A stretch of DNA of 64,000 nt from JANYHF01 sp963732765 (GTDB lineage Bacteria; Pseudomonadota; Alphaproteobacteria; Rhizobiales; Hyphomicrobiaceae): positions 806,001 through 870,000 of the forward strand of contig CAVTAS010000003.1 of assembly GCA_963732765.1 (NCBI GenBank), given 5' to 3'. Numbering within the stretch: the stretch's first letter is position 1; the number at the start of each line of letters is the position of its first letter. The translations under genes were made by a program, and so were the position numbers. Shown here one piece after another: positions 7,407-17,829 of this stretch. The notes beneath the pieces are model-generated. The model made no database searches and had not been told where the DNA came from. It saw nothing but the letters and a program-made list of their open reading frames with translations.

Positions 7407-8696
7407 TCAAAGTACCAGGATCGCCCGGAAATCGTTGACGTTGGTGCGTGTCGGCCCTGTCACCAGCAGATCGCCGGTCGCATTGAAGGCGGTCCAGGCG
7501 TTGTGGCCTGCAAGCGCCGCGGGGGGATCGATCCCGGCCACGCGCATGCGCAGCGTCGAGCCGCCATCGGCAAAGGCGCCGGCGTTCGGCTCGCTGCCAT
7601 CAATGCCGTCGGTGTCGGCGGCGAGCGCATGGACGCCTTCCAGTCCCGCGATCTTGAGCGCGAACGACAGCAGGAACTCGCTGTTGCGGCCGCCCCTGCC
7701 CGGTTTTAGCCCCGTTCCCGCAGCGCCGATCGTTACCGTCGTCTCCCCGCCCGACAAGAGCAGGGCCGGACGCTGGAACGGCCGGTTGCGCGTGGCGACT
7801 TCACGTGCCAGGGCGGCGTGCATCAGCCCGATGTCGCGCGCCTCGCCCTCGATGGCGTCGGAGAGAATATGCGTTGGGATGCCGTTAGTTTCCGCAAGAT
7901 CGGCTGCCGCGCGCAACGACAAGGCTGCCGAAGCGATCAGCGCCACGCTGTTGCGGGCGAAGGCCGGATCGTCCGGGAGCGGCGCAGCGCAGGCCTGGCT
8001 GGCGATCCAGTTCGCGGCGGCAGGCGGCAGCTGCAACCCGTAGCGCGCCACCAGGGTCCTGGCCTCGCCGGGGCCGCGCGCGTCGGGGATGGTCGGACCC
8101 GACGCCACCAGCGCGGGATCGTCGCCGGGGATGTCCGAAAGCACCAGCGAGACGACGCGCGCCGGAGCCGCAGCAGCGGCAAGCCGACCCCCCTTGATGG
8201 CAGAAAGATGCTTGCGGATCAGGTTCATGTCGTGGATCGGCATGCCGGAGGCCAGCAGCTGACGATTGACCTCCTGCTTGTCGGCCAACGTGAGGCCAGG
8301 TGCAGGCAACGGCAGCAAAGCCGAGCCACCGCCGGAGATCAGCGCAATCACCAGATCGTCCGGCGTCAGGCCAGCCACGCGCTTGAGCATGCGCCGGGCG
8401 GCGGTCTCGCCTGCTGCGTCGGGGACGGGATGGGCAGCCTCGACAATCTCGATCTTGCGGCACGTTGCGCCGTAGCCGTAGCGCGTTACGACCAGGCCCT
8501 CCAGGGGGCCATGCCAGACCGCCTCCAAGGCTGCCGCCATGGCCGCCGACGCTTTGCCGGCGCCGACCACGATGGTGCGTCCCTTGGGTGGGGCCGGCAA
8601 ATGCTTGGCCACTGTCACAGCCGGATCTGCAGCAGCAACGGCGGCATCGAACAGCATACGAAGGAATTCCCTGGGCTGCGGCATCGGATGGCTCAT
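7407..8696 (-). CDS. Glycerate 2-kinase (MOFRL family, GckA/TtuD type)
   Basis: 429 residues. The start is the ATG that overlaps the upstream oxidoreductase stop (ATGA); a longer open frame runs into that gene and is rejected. The N-terminal DUF4147 Rossmann-like domain has VVGAGKASAAMA near residue 40 and ISGGGSALL near 108; IRKHLSAIKGGRLA holds the Lys region used in catalysis. The C-terminal MOFRL domain shows LSGGETTVT near 316, GRGGRNSEFLL near 335 and ADTDGIDGSEPNAGA near 360. Family members phosphorylate glycerate, or hydroxypyruvate-derived glycerate, to 2-phosphoglycerate. Coupling to a GMC oxidoreductase suggests use of an oxidised alcohol through glycerate (inference). Confidence 0.9.
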   Translation of the reverse strand: MSHPMPQPREFLRMLFDAAVAAADPAVTVAKHLPAPPKGRTIVVGAGKASAAMAAALEAVWHGPLEGLVVTRYGYGATCRKIEIVEAAHPVPDAAGETAARRMLKRVAGLTPDDLVIALISGGGSALLPLPAPGLTLADKQEVNRQLLASGMPIHDMNLIRKHLSAIKGGRLAAAAAPARVVSLVLSDIPGDDPALVASGPTIPDARGPGEARTLVARYGLQLPPAAANWIASQACAAPLPDDPAFARNSVALIASAALSLRAAADLAETNGIPTHILSDAIEGEARDIGLMHAALAREVATRNRPFQRPALLLSGGETTVTIGAAGTGLKPGRGGRNSEFLLSFALKIAGLEGVHALAADTDGIDGSEPNAGAFADGGSTLRMRVAGIDPPAALAGHNAWTAFNATGDLLVTGPTRTNVNDFRAILVL

Positions 8697-10297
8697 GCCG
8701 CTGCTTTCTTGGTGACGCCATGCAAGATCATGTCGGCGCCTTTCTCCGCGATCATGATGGTGGCAGCGTTGGTGTTGGACGAGATCAGCGTCGGCATGAT
8801 CGAGGCGTCGACCACGCGCAAGCCCTCGATACCGTTGAACGTCAACTCCGGTGACACGACGGCTGCGGGATCGGAGCCCATGCGGCAGGTGCCCGCCGGA
8901 TGGTGATCGGTCTTGGCGTGGCGGCAGCCATAATCGAAACAATCCGCATCCGTGACAACGCCGGCGCCCGGCAGCTGCTCGATCTTGACGAACGGCTGCA
9001 GCGCCTTCTGCCGCATGATGTCGCGCGCCAATTTCAGACCACGGATGTTCATCTCGCGATCGTAGCTGTCGGCCCAATAGTTGGGATCGATCAGCGGGGC
9101 GGCCATGGGATCGCTACTCTGCAAGCGGACGGTGCCGCGCGAGCGTGGGCGCATGTAGGCCGAGTTCAAGGTCACGCCGGGATGGGTCATCTTGGTCACG
9201 CCCGCCTCGATGCCGCTGCCGAGCCCCAGATGAAACTGAATGTCGGGGGAGCGGGCGTTCGGATCGGCGTACCAGAAGCCGCCGGTCTCGAACAGGCTGG
9301 AGGCGACCGGGCCGCGGCGCGTGGCGAGGTACTGCAGTCCCGCCAGCGCCGACCACGGCAGCTTGGCGTATTTGTCGTAGGTGTGGTCGCCCGTGCATTC
9401 GGCGATTACGAACATATCGAGGTGGTCCTGCAGGTTCGAGCCGACCCCGGGGACGTCGAGAACGGGACGTATGCCGACGGATGTCAGATGGTCGGCGGGG
9501 CCGATGCCCGACAGCATCAGCAGCTTGGGCGAACCGAAAGCGCCCGAGGACAACAGGACCTCGCGCTGGGCGACGATGGTTTCGAGCCCATCGGATGCCA
9601 CCAGCTCGACGCCGGTCGCACGGCCCTTTTCCACCACGATGCGCTTGACGAAGGCATCGATGCGCACCGTCAGGTTCGGGCGGCCGCGCGCCTCGGCCAG
9701 AAAGCTGGTCGCCGTCGAGGACCTCCGGCCATCCTTCTGGGTCAGCTGATAGTAGCCGACGCCATCCTGCGTTGCGCCCGCCATGTCGGGATTGAAGGGG
9801 ATGCCCAGTTCTGCGGCAGCGGCAAAGTAGGCTTCGCAGATCGGCAGCGGCGCGCGCGGTTTCGAGACACTCAAGGGGCCGCCCGTGCCGTGATAGGCGT
9901 TGTCGTAGGTGTCGTTGTTCTCGCTTCTGCGGAAGTAGGGCAGCACGTCGTCATAGGCCCAACCGGTGCAGCCGAGCTGTCGCCACTCCTGATAATCGAG
10001 GGCGTTGCCGCGCGTGTAGATCTGCGCGTTGATGGTCGAACCGCCGCCGATTACCTTGGCTTGCGTAAAGCGCAGCACGGCGTTTTTCATGTGCTTTTGC
10101 GGCACCGTCGACCAGCCCCAGCTGCCGATGCCCTTGGTCATTTTGGCAAAGCCGGCCGGCATGTGGTAAAATGGATGCCAATCGCGTGGCCCCGCCTCCA
10201 GCAGCAGCACCTTGATTTCGCGTCGCTCGCTGAGCCGCGCCGCCAGCACGCATCCTGCCGAGCCGCCACCGATGATGACATAGTCGTAGGCGCGCAT
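8693..10297 (-). CDS. GMC family FAD-dependent oxidoreductase (choline/alcohol dehydrogenase-like)
   Basis: 534 residues. Start at MRAYDYVIIGGGSAG; an in-frame extension of 28 residues has no family match. The FAD-binding motif is IIGGGSAGCVLAARLSE with LLLEAG at the end of beta-2. The first GMC signature is visible as KVIGGGSTINAQIYTRGN near residue 84, and the second as LLSSGAFGSPKLLMLSGIGP near 258. The C-terminal active site reads DHHPAGTCRMG near residue 470 followed by GLRVVDASIMPTLISSNTNAATIMIAEK. Members oxidise alcohols such as choline or polyethylene glycol. It is translationally coupled (ATGA) to the glycerate kinase downstream. Confidence 0.92.
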   Translation of the reverse strand: MRAYDYVIIGGGSAGCVLAARLSERREIKVLLLEAGPRDWHPFYHMPAGFAKMTKGIGSWGWSTVPQKHMKNAVLRFTQAKVIGGGSTINAQIYTRGNALDYQEWRQLGCTGWAYDDVLPYFRRSENNDTYDNAYHGTGGPLSVSKPRAPLPICEAYFAAAAELGIPFNPDMAGATQDGVGYYQLTQKDGRRSSTATSFLAEARGRPNLTVRIDAFVKRIVVEKGRATGVELVASDGLETIVAQREVLLSSGAFGSPKLLMLSGIGPADHLTSVGIRPVLDVPGVGSNLQDHLDMFVIAECTGDHTYDKYAKLPWSALAGLQYLATRRGPVASSLFETGGFWYADPNARSPDIQFHLGLGSGIEAGVTKMTHPGVTLNSAYMRPRSRGTVRLQSSDPMAAPLIDPNYWADSYDREMNIRGLKLARDIMRQKALQPFVKIEQLPGAGVVTDADCFDYGCRHAKTDHHPAGTCRMGSDPAAVVSPELTFNGIEGLRVVDASIMPTLISSNTNAATIMIAEKGADMILHGVTKKAAA

Positions 10298-10509
10298 GAG
10301 GGGTCCTTGGGCGGGCAATGGGTGGCGTTGGGCGTTAGCGAGCGCGGCCTCTCGGATAACGCGCACGACCCTCCAATGCAATGCGTCCGGTGGTAGTCGC
10401 TATGGACTTGGCAGAGCGACGGACGGCCTACGCAACCGCTCCGCCAAGCCACCACATAGGCCCCGTTGCCCAACCGGTCCTGATCGTTTAAAGAGGTCTC
10501 CCAAGAGCT

Positions 10510-11702
<1,193 letters not shown>

Positions 11703-11706
<4 letters not shown>

Positions 11707-11972
11707 TCGTAGTCCGTCCAACTTCCAGTACCGAACCCGTTTCTATCCGGTGCAAGGTCCGACGTCTCATGCGGCAAGGCCCGGAATGCTATATCGAGTT
11801 CGTCAACGTCCCAGACGCGGCGTTTGCCGATGAGGCGAGGCGGCGGCATGACACCGCGTTTGACCAGGTCGCGAAAGAATGACGCGGACAACGACAAATA
11901 TATGGCGGCTTCGGATTCACCAAGCCCGCGTCGGACCGGAAGCTTGCTTGAAACTGTCGATTTCGAACGCAT
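11703..11972 (-). CDS. AlpA/excisionase-type helix-turn-helix protein
   Basis: 89 residues. The central part, residues 16-68, has the MerR/AlpA-like winged-helix pattern: GESEAAIYLSLSASFFRDLVKRG as helix-turn-helix followed by MPPPRLIGKRRVWDVDELD as wing and third helix. Small proteins like this sit directly before tyrosine recombinases in integrative elements and act as excisionase or as activator of the integrase gene. The stop overlaps the integrase start by 4 bases, which supports that pairing. The gene itself looks intact although its partner is broken. Confidence 0.82.
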
Positions 11973-12905
11973 TGTCTGGTACTCGTTTTATCAGCCCCGA
12001 CTGAGGTGTCGGCGAATGAGCAGAATTCACTCTATTGATTGTCGGTTATATTGCTGAGATAGGCAATGGGGGATCGCGGGAATTGGCGGGAAGTATGCGG
12101 CACTTGTGGGATCTGATCTTCTTGTATCGCCCACAACATTATTGACGATAGTGAGGGTAATTGGCGGGCCGGCTCTGGCCGGCCGGACTGGAGCCATCCC
12201 CCCGGAGCCGTCGTCGCTCGCTCGCCCCCAAGGCGAGCGACGACGGCTCCGGGGCATCCCCCTGGTGAGTCTGAGCGGCGACTCATCGATTCGAATTGTT
12301 GTGGTTGCGCTTGGTGAGAGCCCTGAAGCTCAATGCCAATTCGGCCTAACCTTGCGGAAGTGACCGTTACCCGAATGGGCCGAGACCCGCGTTGGCGGGG
12401 CTCGGTCGCGCGGGCCAAGTTGGTCGCGTTTGACGTCAGATGCCGAGTCCCCGCGCGATAGGGCACGGTCTGTGCCCGCTGGGCACAGAGCCGCCCAAAG
12501 ATTGATCGAACTATCAAGAAATCCGAGTTCGAGCTTATCTGACACAGAGTGTTGCATGACAGAAACAATTCAACGGAATTGGCAGTGATGGAATCCCATG
12601 ACGTCACAGTGAGTGGCGCAACATCGGGCCCAAACGAAATGGGCAGCGTCATCATAATTTTTGTGACGTCTTTGCTTTCGCTGTATTTCAGCCTTCAAAC
12701 GTCAGAATGACGTCCTTCTTTTATCTCGTTGTCCCCCAACCTGCTCTTTTTTGACTGCAGCACGACTGACCGAGTGTTGCATTGCTGTAGCAGAGAACTA
12801 AGCGCGGTGGCAGATGAGGCGATTACAGATCATGCTGAGATGATCGAATGCAAGCTTGCCGAGCATAGTGTGCCGATGTGAGGTTTGCCGCAATTTGCCG
12901 TCAAT
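11973..12905. other. Gene-free stretch with a long perfect hairpin
   Basis: About 930 bases lie between the xis-like gene and the DUF4143 ATPase. GC content falls after about 12400, in contrast with the flanks. Frames such as 12032-12655 minus have no domain motifs and low-complexity translation, and I reject them. The only structure seen is the 21-base inverted repeat at 12200-12254. Regulatory sites of the element may lie here. Confidence 0.55.
12200..12254. repeat. Perfect 21-bp inverted repeat with 13-base loop
   Basis: The arm at 12200-12220 (starts CCCCGGAGCCG, ends TCGCTCG) is the exact inverse complement of 12234-12254. The loop CTCGCCCCCAAGG can itself pair partly with the inner arm. 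GCATCCC/CCATCCC words lie on both sides of the hairpin in the same orientation. There is no T-run, so it is not an obvious terminator. It could be a MITE-like or protein-binding element. Confidence 0.8.
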
Positions 12906-14072
12906 TCACCTGATCGCCGTCAGCTCCGCCGCGAGATCGGATAGCCCCACCGCCTCGACCCCATGCGGCAACGGCACACGCTCCGTCCCGGCATAGACGA
13001 CGAGACGGCGTGCCGGTTGAAGATCATCGCAGGCGATGTGAAATCCGCGCTCGACCTTGGGCGACAGGCTGCGCTTGATCTCAATCGCCCAAAGCTCGGA
13101 ACCGGGCAGTTCGAGCAGCAGATCGATCTCCGCGCCAGCCGATGTGCGATAATAGAAGGGGGACGTCCAGGCCGGCGCGCAGTTGATCAAGGTCTCGATC
13201 ACGAAACCCTCCCAACTGGAGCCGACAATCGGATGATCGAGGAGAGCATTGCGCGTCGGCACGGCCAGCAGGGCATGCAAGACACCGCTGTCGCGGACGT
13301 AGGTCTTCGGCGCTTTGACCAGCCGTTTGCCGAGATTGGTGTGGTAGGGCTGCAGCCGGCGCACCAGCAACAGGTCGACCAGCAAATCGATGTAGCGGGC
13401 CACCGTCGGCGAACTGACGCTTAGGCTGGTCGCCAAGCGCGACGCATTGAGCGGCGTGCCTTGGGCATGGGCAAGCATGGTCCATAGTCGCCGCAGTGTC
13501 TCGGCGGGTATGCGCGGTTCCAGAGCCGGGATATCGCGCGTGAGATAGGTGAGCAGGAAACTGCGCCGCCAGTCGAGACTTAATCCATCGTTCTTGGCCA
13601 GAAGGCTCCGCGGGAAACCACCGCGCAGCCAGAGTTTGTCCAGTGTGTCAGCGCCAGTCTCGGCAAAATCGAGCGGTGCGAGCTCTCGATAGGCGATGCG
13701 TCCAGCAAGGCTCTCCGAGGATTGGCGCAGCAGTTCGATCGATGCAGATCCTAGCAACAGGAACCTGCCGACCTTGCGGCCCTTGCGCCGCCCCTTGTCG
13801 ATCAGCCCGCGTAACGTGCTGAACAAATCGGGGGCGTTCTGGATCTCATCAAGGATCACCAGTTCGTCTTCGTGCGCCGAGAGATAGAGCGCGGGATCGG
13901 CCAGCTTGTCGCGATCGGCCGGATCTTCCAGGTCGAGGTAGATCGACGGAGCGGCTTCGGCTATTGCCAAGGCCAGGGTGGTCTTGCCAACCTGGCGCGG
14001 CCCAAGCAGCGCAACGGCCGGTTGGGACTGAAGGTCAGCGCGGATTTGGGCTTCGAGCCGGCGTTTGAACAT
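12906..14072 (-). CDS. AAA-type ATPase with DUF4143 (single-protein, mobile-element associated)
   Basis: 388 residues. Walker A is GPRQVGKT at about residues 24-31, Walker B is LVILDEIQ near 71, and the sensor-like LLGSAS is near 105. The C-terminal DUF4143 region shows TYLTRDIP, LVKAPKTYVRDSGVLHALL and GSSWEGFVIE, and ends with a PD-(D/E)XK-like core: SAGAEIDLLLE followed by LWAIEIKRS. Proteins of this type are common in genomic islands of bacteria and archaea; the cellular job is unproven, and some may be toxin-like or regulatory. It is divergent from the primase gene, with 64 bases between the starts, so they share a promoter region. It appears intact. Confidence 0.87.
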   Translation of the reverse strand: MFKRRLEAQIRADLQSQPAVALLGPRQVGKTTLALAIAEAAPSIYLDLEDPADRDKLADPALYLSAHEDELVILDEIQNAPDLFSTLRGLIDKGRRKGRKVGRFLLLGSASIELLRQSSESLAGRIAYRELAPLDFAETGADTLDKLWLRGGFPRSLLAKNDGLSLDWRRSFLLTYLTRDIPALEPRIPAETLRRLWTMLAHAQGTPLNASRLATSLSVSSPTVARYIDLLVDLLLVRRLQPYHTNLGKRLVKAPKTYVRDSGVLHALLAVPTRNALLDHPIVGSSWEGFVIETLINCAPAWTSPFYYRTSAGAEIDLLLELPGSELWAIEIKRSLSPKVERGFHIACDDLQPARRLVVYAGTERVPLPHGVEAVGLSDLAAELTAIR

Positions 14073-14136
14073 CCTTGCATATTTAACGTGACGTGTTCAT
14101 TTTGCAAGGGAAATGGTCTGTGCAGCGAGTCGCACG

Positions 14137-14850
14137 ATGAACGCAGATGCGCCCGAGGAGGAGATTGCTGCCGTCCGGCGTGATTTGGCGGCGATCGAGG
14201 TTGAGCGGCGCAGGTTGGTGGACCGGCTCGATCAACTTCGGACAGCAGAACGCAAGCCAACCACCACCGAGCCGGTCAAGCCGACAGTTACGAATGCGTC
14301 GTCAGCAGCGGAGAAGGTGGCGCTGTTTCGCCGCCTCTTTGGCGGTCGAACCGACGTGTTTCCAGTGCGGTGGGACAATCCGAAATCGGGAAAGTCCGGA
14401 TACGCGCCCGCCTGTTCCAATGAATGGATCAAAGGTGTCTGTGGCAAGCCGCAGGTGAAGTGCGGCGAGTGTCCCAACCAGGCTTTCATTGCCGTGTCGG
14501 CCGAGGTGATCGAGAGCCACCTCAGGGGCGAAGATCGCGTTCGCCCCAATCGCTGGAACACTGGGTTTGTCGCGGGCGTATACCCGCTGTTGTTCGATGA
14601 TACCTGTCAATTTCTGGCCTTGGATTTCGACAAGCGGGATTGGTCCGTCGACGCCCTGGCCTTCTTGGACGCCTGCAGACAGTTCGAGATCCCCTGCGGA
14701 CTTGAGCGGTGGCGATCCGGCAAAGGTGGCCACGTTTGGATGTTCTTTTCAGAACCAGTGCCGGCCACGGACGCGCGACGGCTTGGGACACTGCTTCTGA
14801 CCTGGACTAGGCTGTATGCGGACATCGTATGTGCGCACGCAGATGGGTAA
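14137..14850 (+). pseudogene. TOTE-system archaeo-eukaryotic primase domain, truncated
   Basis: 237 residues remain. A predicted coiled coil (EEEIAAVRRDLAAIEVERRRLVDRL) leads into the domain that in databases is named the TOTE conflict-system primase. Signs are FRRLFGGRTDVFPVRW, a Cys cluster (ACSNEWIKGVC and KCGECPNQ), GVYPLLFDDTCQFLALDFD with the catalytic acidic pair, and RWRSGKGGHVWMFF. Full-length relatives continue with the rest of the primase and a helicase, several hundred residues more. Here family resemblance ends near LLLT at about residue 222, and the frame closes at a TAA belonging to the GTAA tip of an IS66 remnant. An alternative ATG at 14113 is possible. It probably was a defence or conflict gene of the island; it is unlikely to work now. 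Confidence 0.72.
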
Positions 14851-14990
14851 TCAGGTCTAATTGTGTGTCGGGTTAGTAGCTGCCCGCCCGTGCCCTTTAA
14901 ATCGGTATCGGCTGAGGTGCCGGCGGCGAGAGTTTGGGTCATGGCCGCCAGAACGGTCCGGCCACTCAACTGACCGATCTTGCAGAGACC
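14847..14990 (-). mobile_element. Remnant of an IS66-family element (transposase C-terminus and one end)
   Basis: On the minus strand 14910-14980 encodes IGQLSGRTVLAAMTQTLAAGTSA, matching VATGRLNGRTALAAITEALAAGAPG at the end of the intact transposase at 15484; DNA identity is also plain (GGTGCCGGCGGCGAGAG and CGGTCCGGCC against the intact copy). The outer end starts GTAATCAGG at 14847, fitting the GTAA tip of IS66-type elements. The rest of the element is gone or unrecognisable beyond 14990. Confidence 0.72.
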
Positions 14991-15463
14991 AGTCACCGCT
15001 TCTTAATGGCTTTGGAGTAGTCATTTCTTTATCACACATTTTTTCGCCAACCGGCATGATGCATGGTTGCTCAGACGCACCCTCAAGATGTTTCGTTTAG
15101 AGGCCGTGTCGTGCGTGTCAGACATACTTGCACAGTTACCTTTGCCACAAAAAGCACCTCCCGGCCCGTTTGACCTCAAAGGCCGTTTGCCAACACTGTC
15201 ACGCCCTGTCTTTCTAAGGCTGATAGTCGGCACGGAGCGCCGTAATGATGCTCGCATTGTGAAAGAAGGACATACGTGGAAGCAGTCGATTGCGTTCACC
15301 TACGCGGTGATCGGTTGATAACGCTTACAGTAGCATCATCCGGTTTCGGCTTCTTCTGTGTTGCCTATATAGTGAAAAGCGCACTGGGCATTGACTTGTT
15401 GCCTGGATCATCCCCATTTCATCTCCTCTACACATTGTTCTTGGAACATTGACGGCGACCCAC
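14991..15463. other. Intergenic stretch between two IS66 copies, no gene seen
   Basis: About 470 bases of noticeably lower GC than the neighbours. The longest frames (15021-15299 minus, 15067-15318 plus) have no recognisable motif or ribosome site. It may be the original island DNA left between an old and a newer IS insertion. Confidence 0.5.
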
Positions 15464-16928
15464 GTAACTGCTCACCCCATGCCCTATGAAACCGCAGCGC
15501 CAGGAGCGCCGGCGGCGAGGGCTTCTGTGATGGCTGCCAGGGCGGTCCGGCCGTTCAGGCGGCCGGTTGCGACAATCGAGCAGATGTCGGCGTAGACCTC
15601 CGCGCCCCAGGCCGAGCGGAAGCCGTTCGTGACTTTTCGGAAGATCACGGATGGTCGCAGCGCGCGCTCCGAGACATTGTTGGTGGCCGGAACATCGCGC
15701 TGCGTGACGAACACGAACAGCTTGGCCCGGCAGGCGGCAACGGCCCATTTGAGTTTCATGCCGGCTGGCCGGTTGGGGCTGGTGGCGAGCAGCCGGTCGA
15801 GGCGGCGATCGAGATCGCGCCGGTAGGCTGCGAGCGTTGCGTCGAGCAAGCCCTCGCGGCGCCGGCCGATGGCGCAGGCGCGCTTGAGGAGGCCCTTGAA
15901 GCCGGGTGCAAAGATGATGTCGCCATCGTCGATGGCATACTGGGCATCGCGGATGAGATGGGCGAGGCAGACCTGGTGCTGCTCGGCATGGCCAGCCTGC
16001 GCGGCGAGCCGATCGGAGATCCACACCCTGGGCCGCACGCCCGCCAGGAATCCGATGACCACGGCCCTGCCGCGGCTCTGCGCGATGACATGGCGAACCG
16101 CTGTCGCGCAGCCGAACACCCACTGCCAGTGGGTCTTTCCCGCCACCCGCGCCGAGGTTTCGTCGCTGGCGATGACGGATGCAGCGCGCACTCCGGCCTC
16201 GATGCGAGCGCCGGCGGCAGCGAAGGGCGCGGCGGCCCGCGCCAGCATGTTGGCGATGGCGCCTTCCGATAGGGTGAGGCCAAACAATCCCTGCAGCATC
16301 TCGACCAGCCGGTTGTAGCTGACGTATTGACTGGCGTGCAGATAGACCACCAGCGCGACCATCCCTGGACCGAACGGTGAGCCGACCGGTATGTCGGCAG
16401 GCGGCGTGGCGCTGACGCCCTTGCCACAGCACGGGCAGGCGCCGCGATGCAGGTTGACGCGCGTCGTCACCGGTTTGATCGGCGGCAGGTCGATGTGGTC
16501 ATAGGCGTGCACGTCCGGCTGGTCGGCCTTCGACAGCCCGGCGCCGCAGCCGGCGCAGGCCTCGGCATAGACCTCGCGCACCTTGTCGGGATTCGGCTCA
16601 AGAGTTCGCGACACGCCCGGCCGGCCCTTGCGCGGCGTCTTTGCACTGTCGGTCCGGTTGACCTTCTGGCCGCTCGAAGGTGGCAGCGAAGAGTTGTCCG
16701 GCGTCTTGGGCGGGATGTTGAGCCCGGCCTCAAGCGCGGCGACCCGGGCGAGCAGTGCAGTGTTCTGCTCCGACAGCGCCACGATCAGCGCTATCAGCTC
16801 CGACTTGTCGAGTGTGCCAAGCGCCCCGGTGTCAATTCCGAGCTTGAATCAGGCCGCTCAAGCTGGATCAAGCCCCCACGCCCGAGTCAGTCCGTCGCAC
16901 GCAGCGGACAAGGGGGGTGAGCGGTTAC
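15464..16928 (-). mobile_element. IS66-family insertion sequence (ISBst12-like, single transposase)
   Basis: The ends are GTAACTGCTCACCCC (15464-15478) and the inverse complement GGGGTGAGCGGTTAC (16914-16928), 15-base inverted repeats with one mismatch, each starting with the GTAA of this family. The 1465-base element carries one transposase frame and no tnpA/tnpB, as in the ISBst12 subgroup. The 8 bases outside each end (CGACCCAC and CCTACTCT) do not match, so no target duplication is visible; the copy may have recombined after insertion. Confidence 0.85.
15484..16782 (-). CDS. tnpC: IS66 family transposase (TnpC)
   Basis: 432 residues from a GTG. An N-terminal leucine-zipper-like stretch (LSEQNTALLARVAALEAGL) leads to PPKTPDNSSLPPSSGQKVNR, then a zinc-finger region with CAGCGAGL and CPCCGKGV, then the catalytic core with FGLTLSEGAIANML, SDETSARV, RPRVWISDRLAAQ, QVCLAHLIRDAQYA and a C-terminal TNNVSERALRPSVIFRKVTNGFRSAWG that includes the final acidic residue. 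In-frame sequence upstream of the GTG still reads like the family N-terminus (LGTLDKSELIALIVAL) back to a stop, with no ATG, so the natural start codon may have been lost. Activity is uncertain. Confidence 0.88.
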   Translation of the reverse strand: MALSEQNTALLARVAALEAGLNIPPKTPDNSSLPPSSGQKVNRTDSAKTPRKGRPGVSRTLEPNPDKVREVYAEACAGCGAGLSKADQPDVHAYDHIDLPPIKPVTTRVNLHRGACPCCGKGVSATPPADIPVGSPFGPGMVALVVYLHASQYVSYNRLVEMLQGLFGLTLSEGAIANMLARAAAPFAAAGARIEAGVRAASVIASDETSARVAGKTHWQWVFGCATAVRHVIAQSRGRAVVIGFLAGVRPRVWISDRLAAQAGHAEQHQVCLAHLIRDAQYAIDDGDIIFAPGFKGLLKRACAIGRRREGLLDATLAAYRRDLDRRLDRLLATSPNRPAGMKLKWAVAACRAKLFVFVTQRDVPATNNVSERALRPSVIFRKVTNGFRSAWGAEVYADICSIVATGRLNGRTALAAITEALAAGAPGAAVS

Positions 16929-16980
16929 CCTACTCTGGTTCATTGTTGGCTGGGTGAAGCCTTACTGGCCACCACGATAG

Positions 16981-17829
16981 CTACTGGGTCTGGCCTATCG
17001 ACCCTGACATCATCTTCCGAAATCGCTCCCAGCGCTGCACGATCTGTGAAGCACGCAAGAGGACGGGTGCATCGATCATGGCACCGTCAATCTGCGCGGC
17101 GCCTCCATTCGTGCTGGTGGCAAGCACCCGCTGTGCCCACGCCACCTCCTCATTTGCAGGACAGAAGCCCATGACTGCCGGTTTCAGTTGAGCTGGGTGA
17201 ATGATCAGCTTACCTCCGAAACCCAGGGACGCCGCGTAGCCCGCATCCGACCGGACAAGCTCAGCGTCGCGGGTCGATGCCGTGACACCGTCGATGGGCG
17301 CCGGCTTGCCCGCAAGACGGCTTGCCAGCACCAGTTCGGATCGGGCCGCCAGCAACGCGTCGCGGTTTTGCGCGCAGCCGATGTCAGCGGCGAAGTCGAT
17401 CGAGCCGAAGGCAAGCCGAGCACTCGCCTCCGCAAGACTCCGGGCCGCTGCGATGCCGCGAGCGCTTTCGATCAGCGCTAACACCGGCAATCCGGCAGCC
17501 GCACTCGTTGCCGTCACGTCGAGCGCCGTCTCAGCCTTGGGCAACACGATCCCCGCCAGTGACAGGCCTGACAAGGCCTGAAGATCAGCAGAATACGCGA
17601 CTGTGCCAGCAGCATTAATCCGCACCATGACCAAACAGGGCGCGGACGCAATGGCGTTGCGCGCCTCGATCAGCGATGTGCGGGCAGCGTCCTTGGCCAC
17701 CTCGGCGACGGCGTCCTCAAGATCGATGATGACGGCATCCATGGTGGCCTGAAAGGCCTTGAGAATTCGATCTGGACGATCGCCCGGTACGAAAAGCGGA
17801 AAGGCGGTCAAGGCAAGTCCAACTGACAT
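16981..17829 (-). CDS. HpcH/HpaI aldolase/CitE-like lyase (CoA-ester lyase family)
   Basis: 282 residues, the usual length of CitE-like proteins. Motifs are FVPGDRPDRILKA with the substrate-binding Arg near residue 18, IIDLEDAV near 35, MVRINAAGT near 69, VLPKAE near 95, LALIESARGI with the metal-binding Glu near 119, FGSIDFAADIG with the metal Asp near 145, and IHPAQLKP near 213. Relatives cleave citryl-, malyl- or citramalyl-CoA. The substrate-binding and metal residues are kept, so it is probably active. A class III CoA-transferase and an MmgE/PrpD protein lie 13 kb away in the same accessory region and could belong to the same pathway (inference). It ends only 53 bases from the IS. Confidence 0.87.
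   Translation of the reverse strand: MSVGLALTAFPLFVPGDRPDRILKAFQATMDAVIIDLEDAVAEVAKDAARTSLIEARNAIASAPCLVMVRINAAGTVAYSADLQALSGLSLAGIVLPKAETALDVTATSAAAGLPVLALIESARGIAAARSLAEASARLAFGSIDFAADIGCAQNRDALLAARSELVLASRLAGKPAPIDGVTASTRDAELVRSDAGYAASLGFGGKLIIHPAQLKPAVMGFCPANEEVAWAQRVLATSTNGGAAQIDGAMIDAPVLLRASQIVQRWERFRKMMSGSIGQTQ

Noticed and set aside
12032..12655. 207-codon minus-strand frame
   Set aside because: It passes through the perfect hairpin at 12200-12254 and has no motif or start signal.
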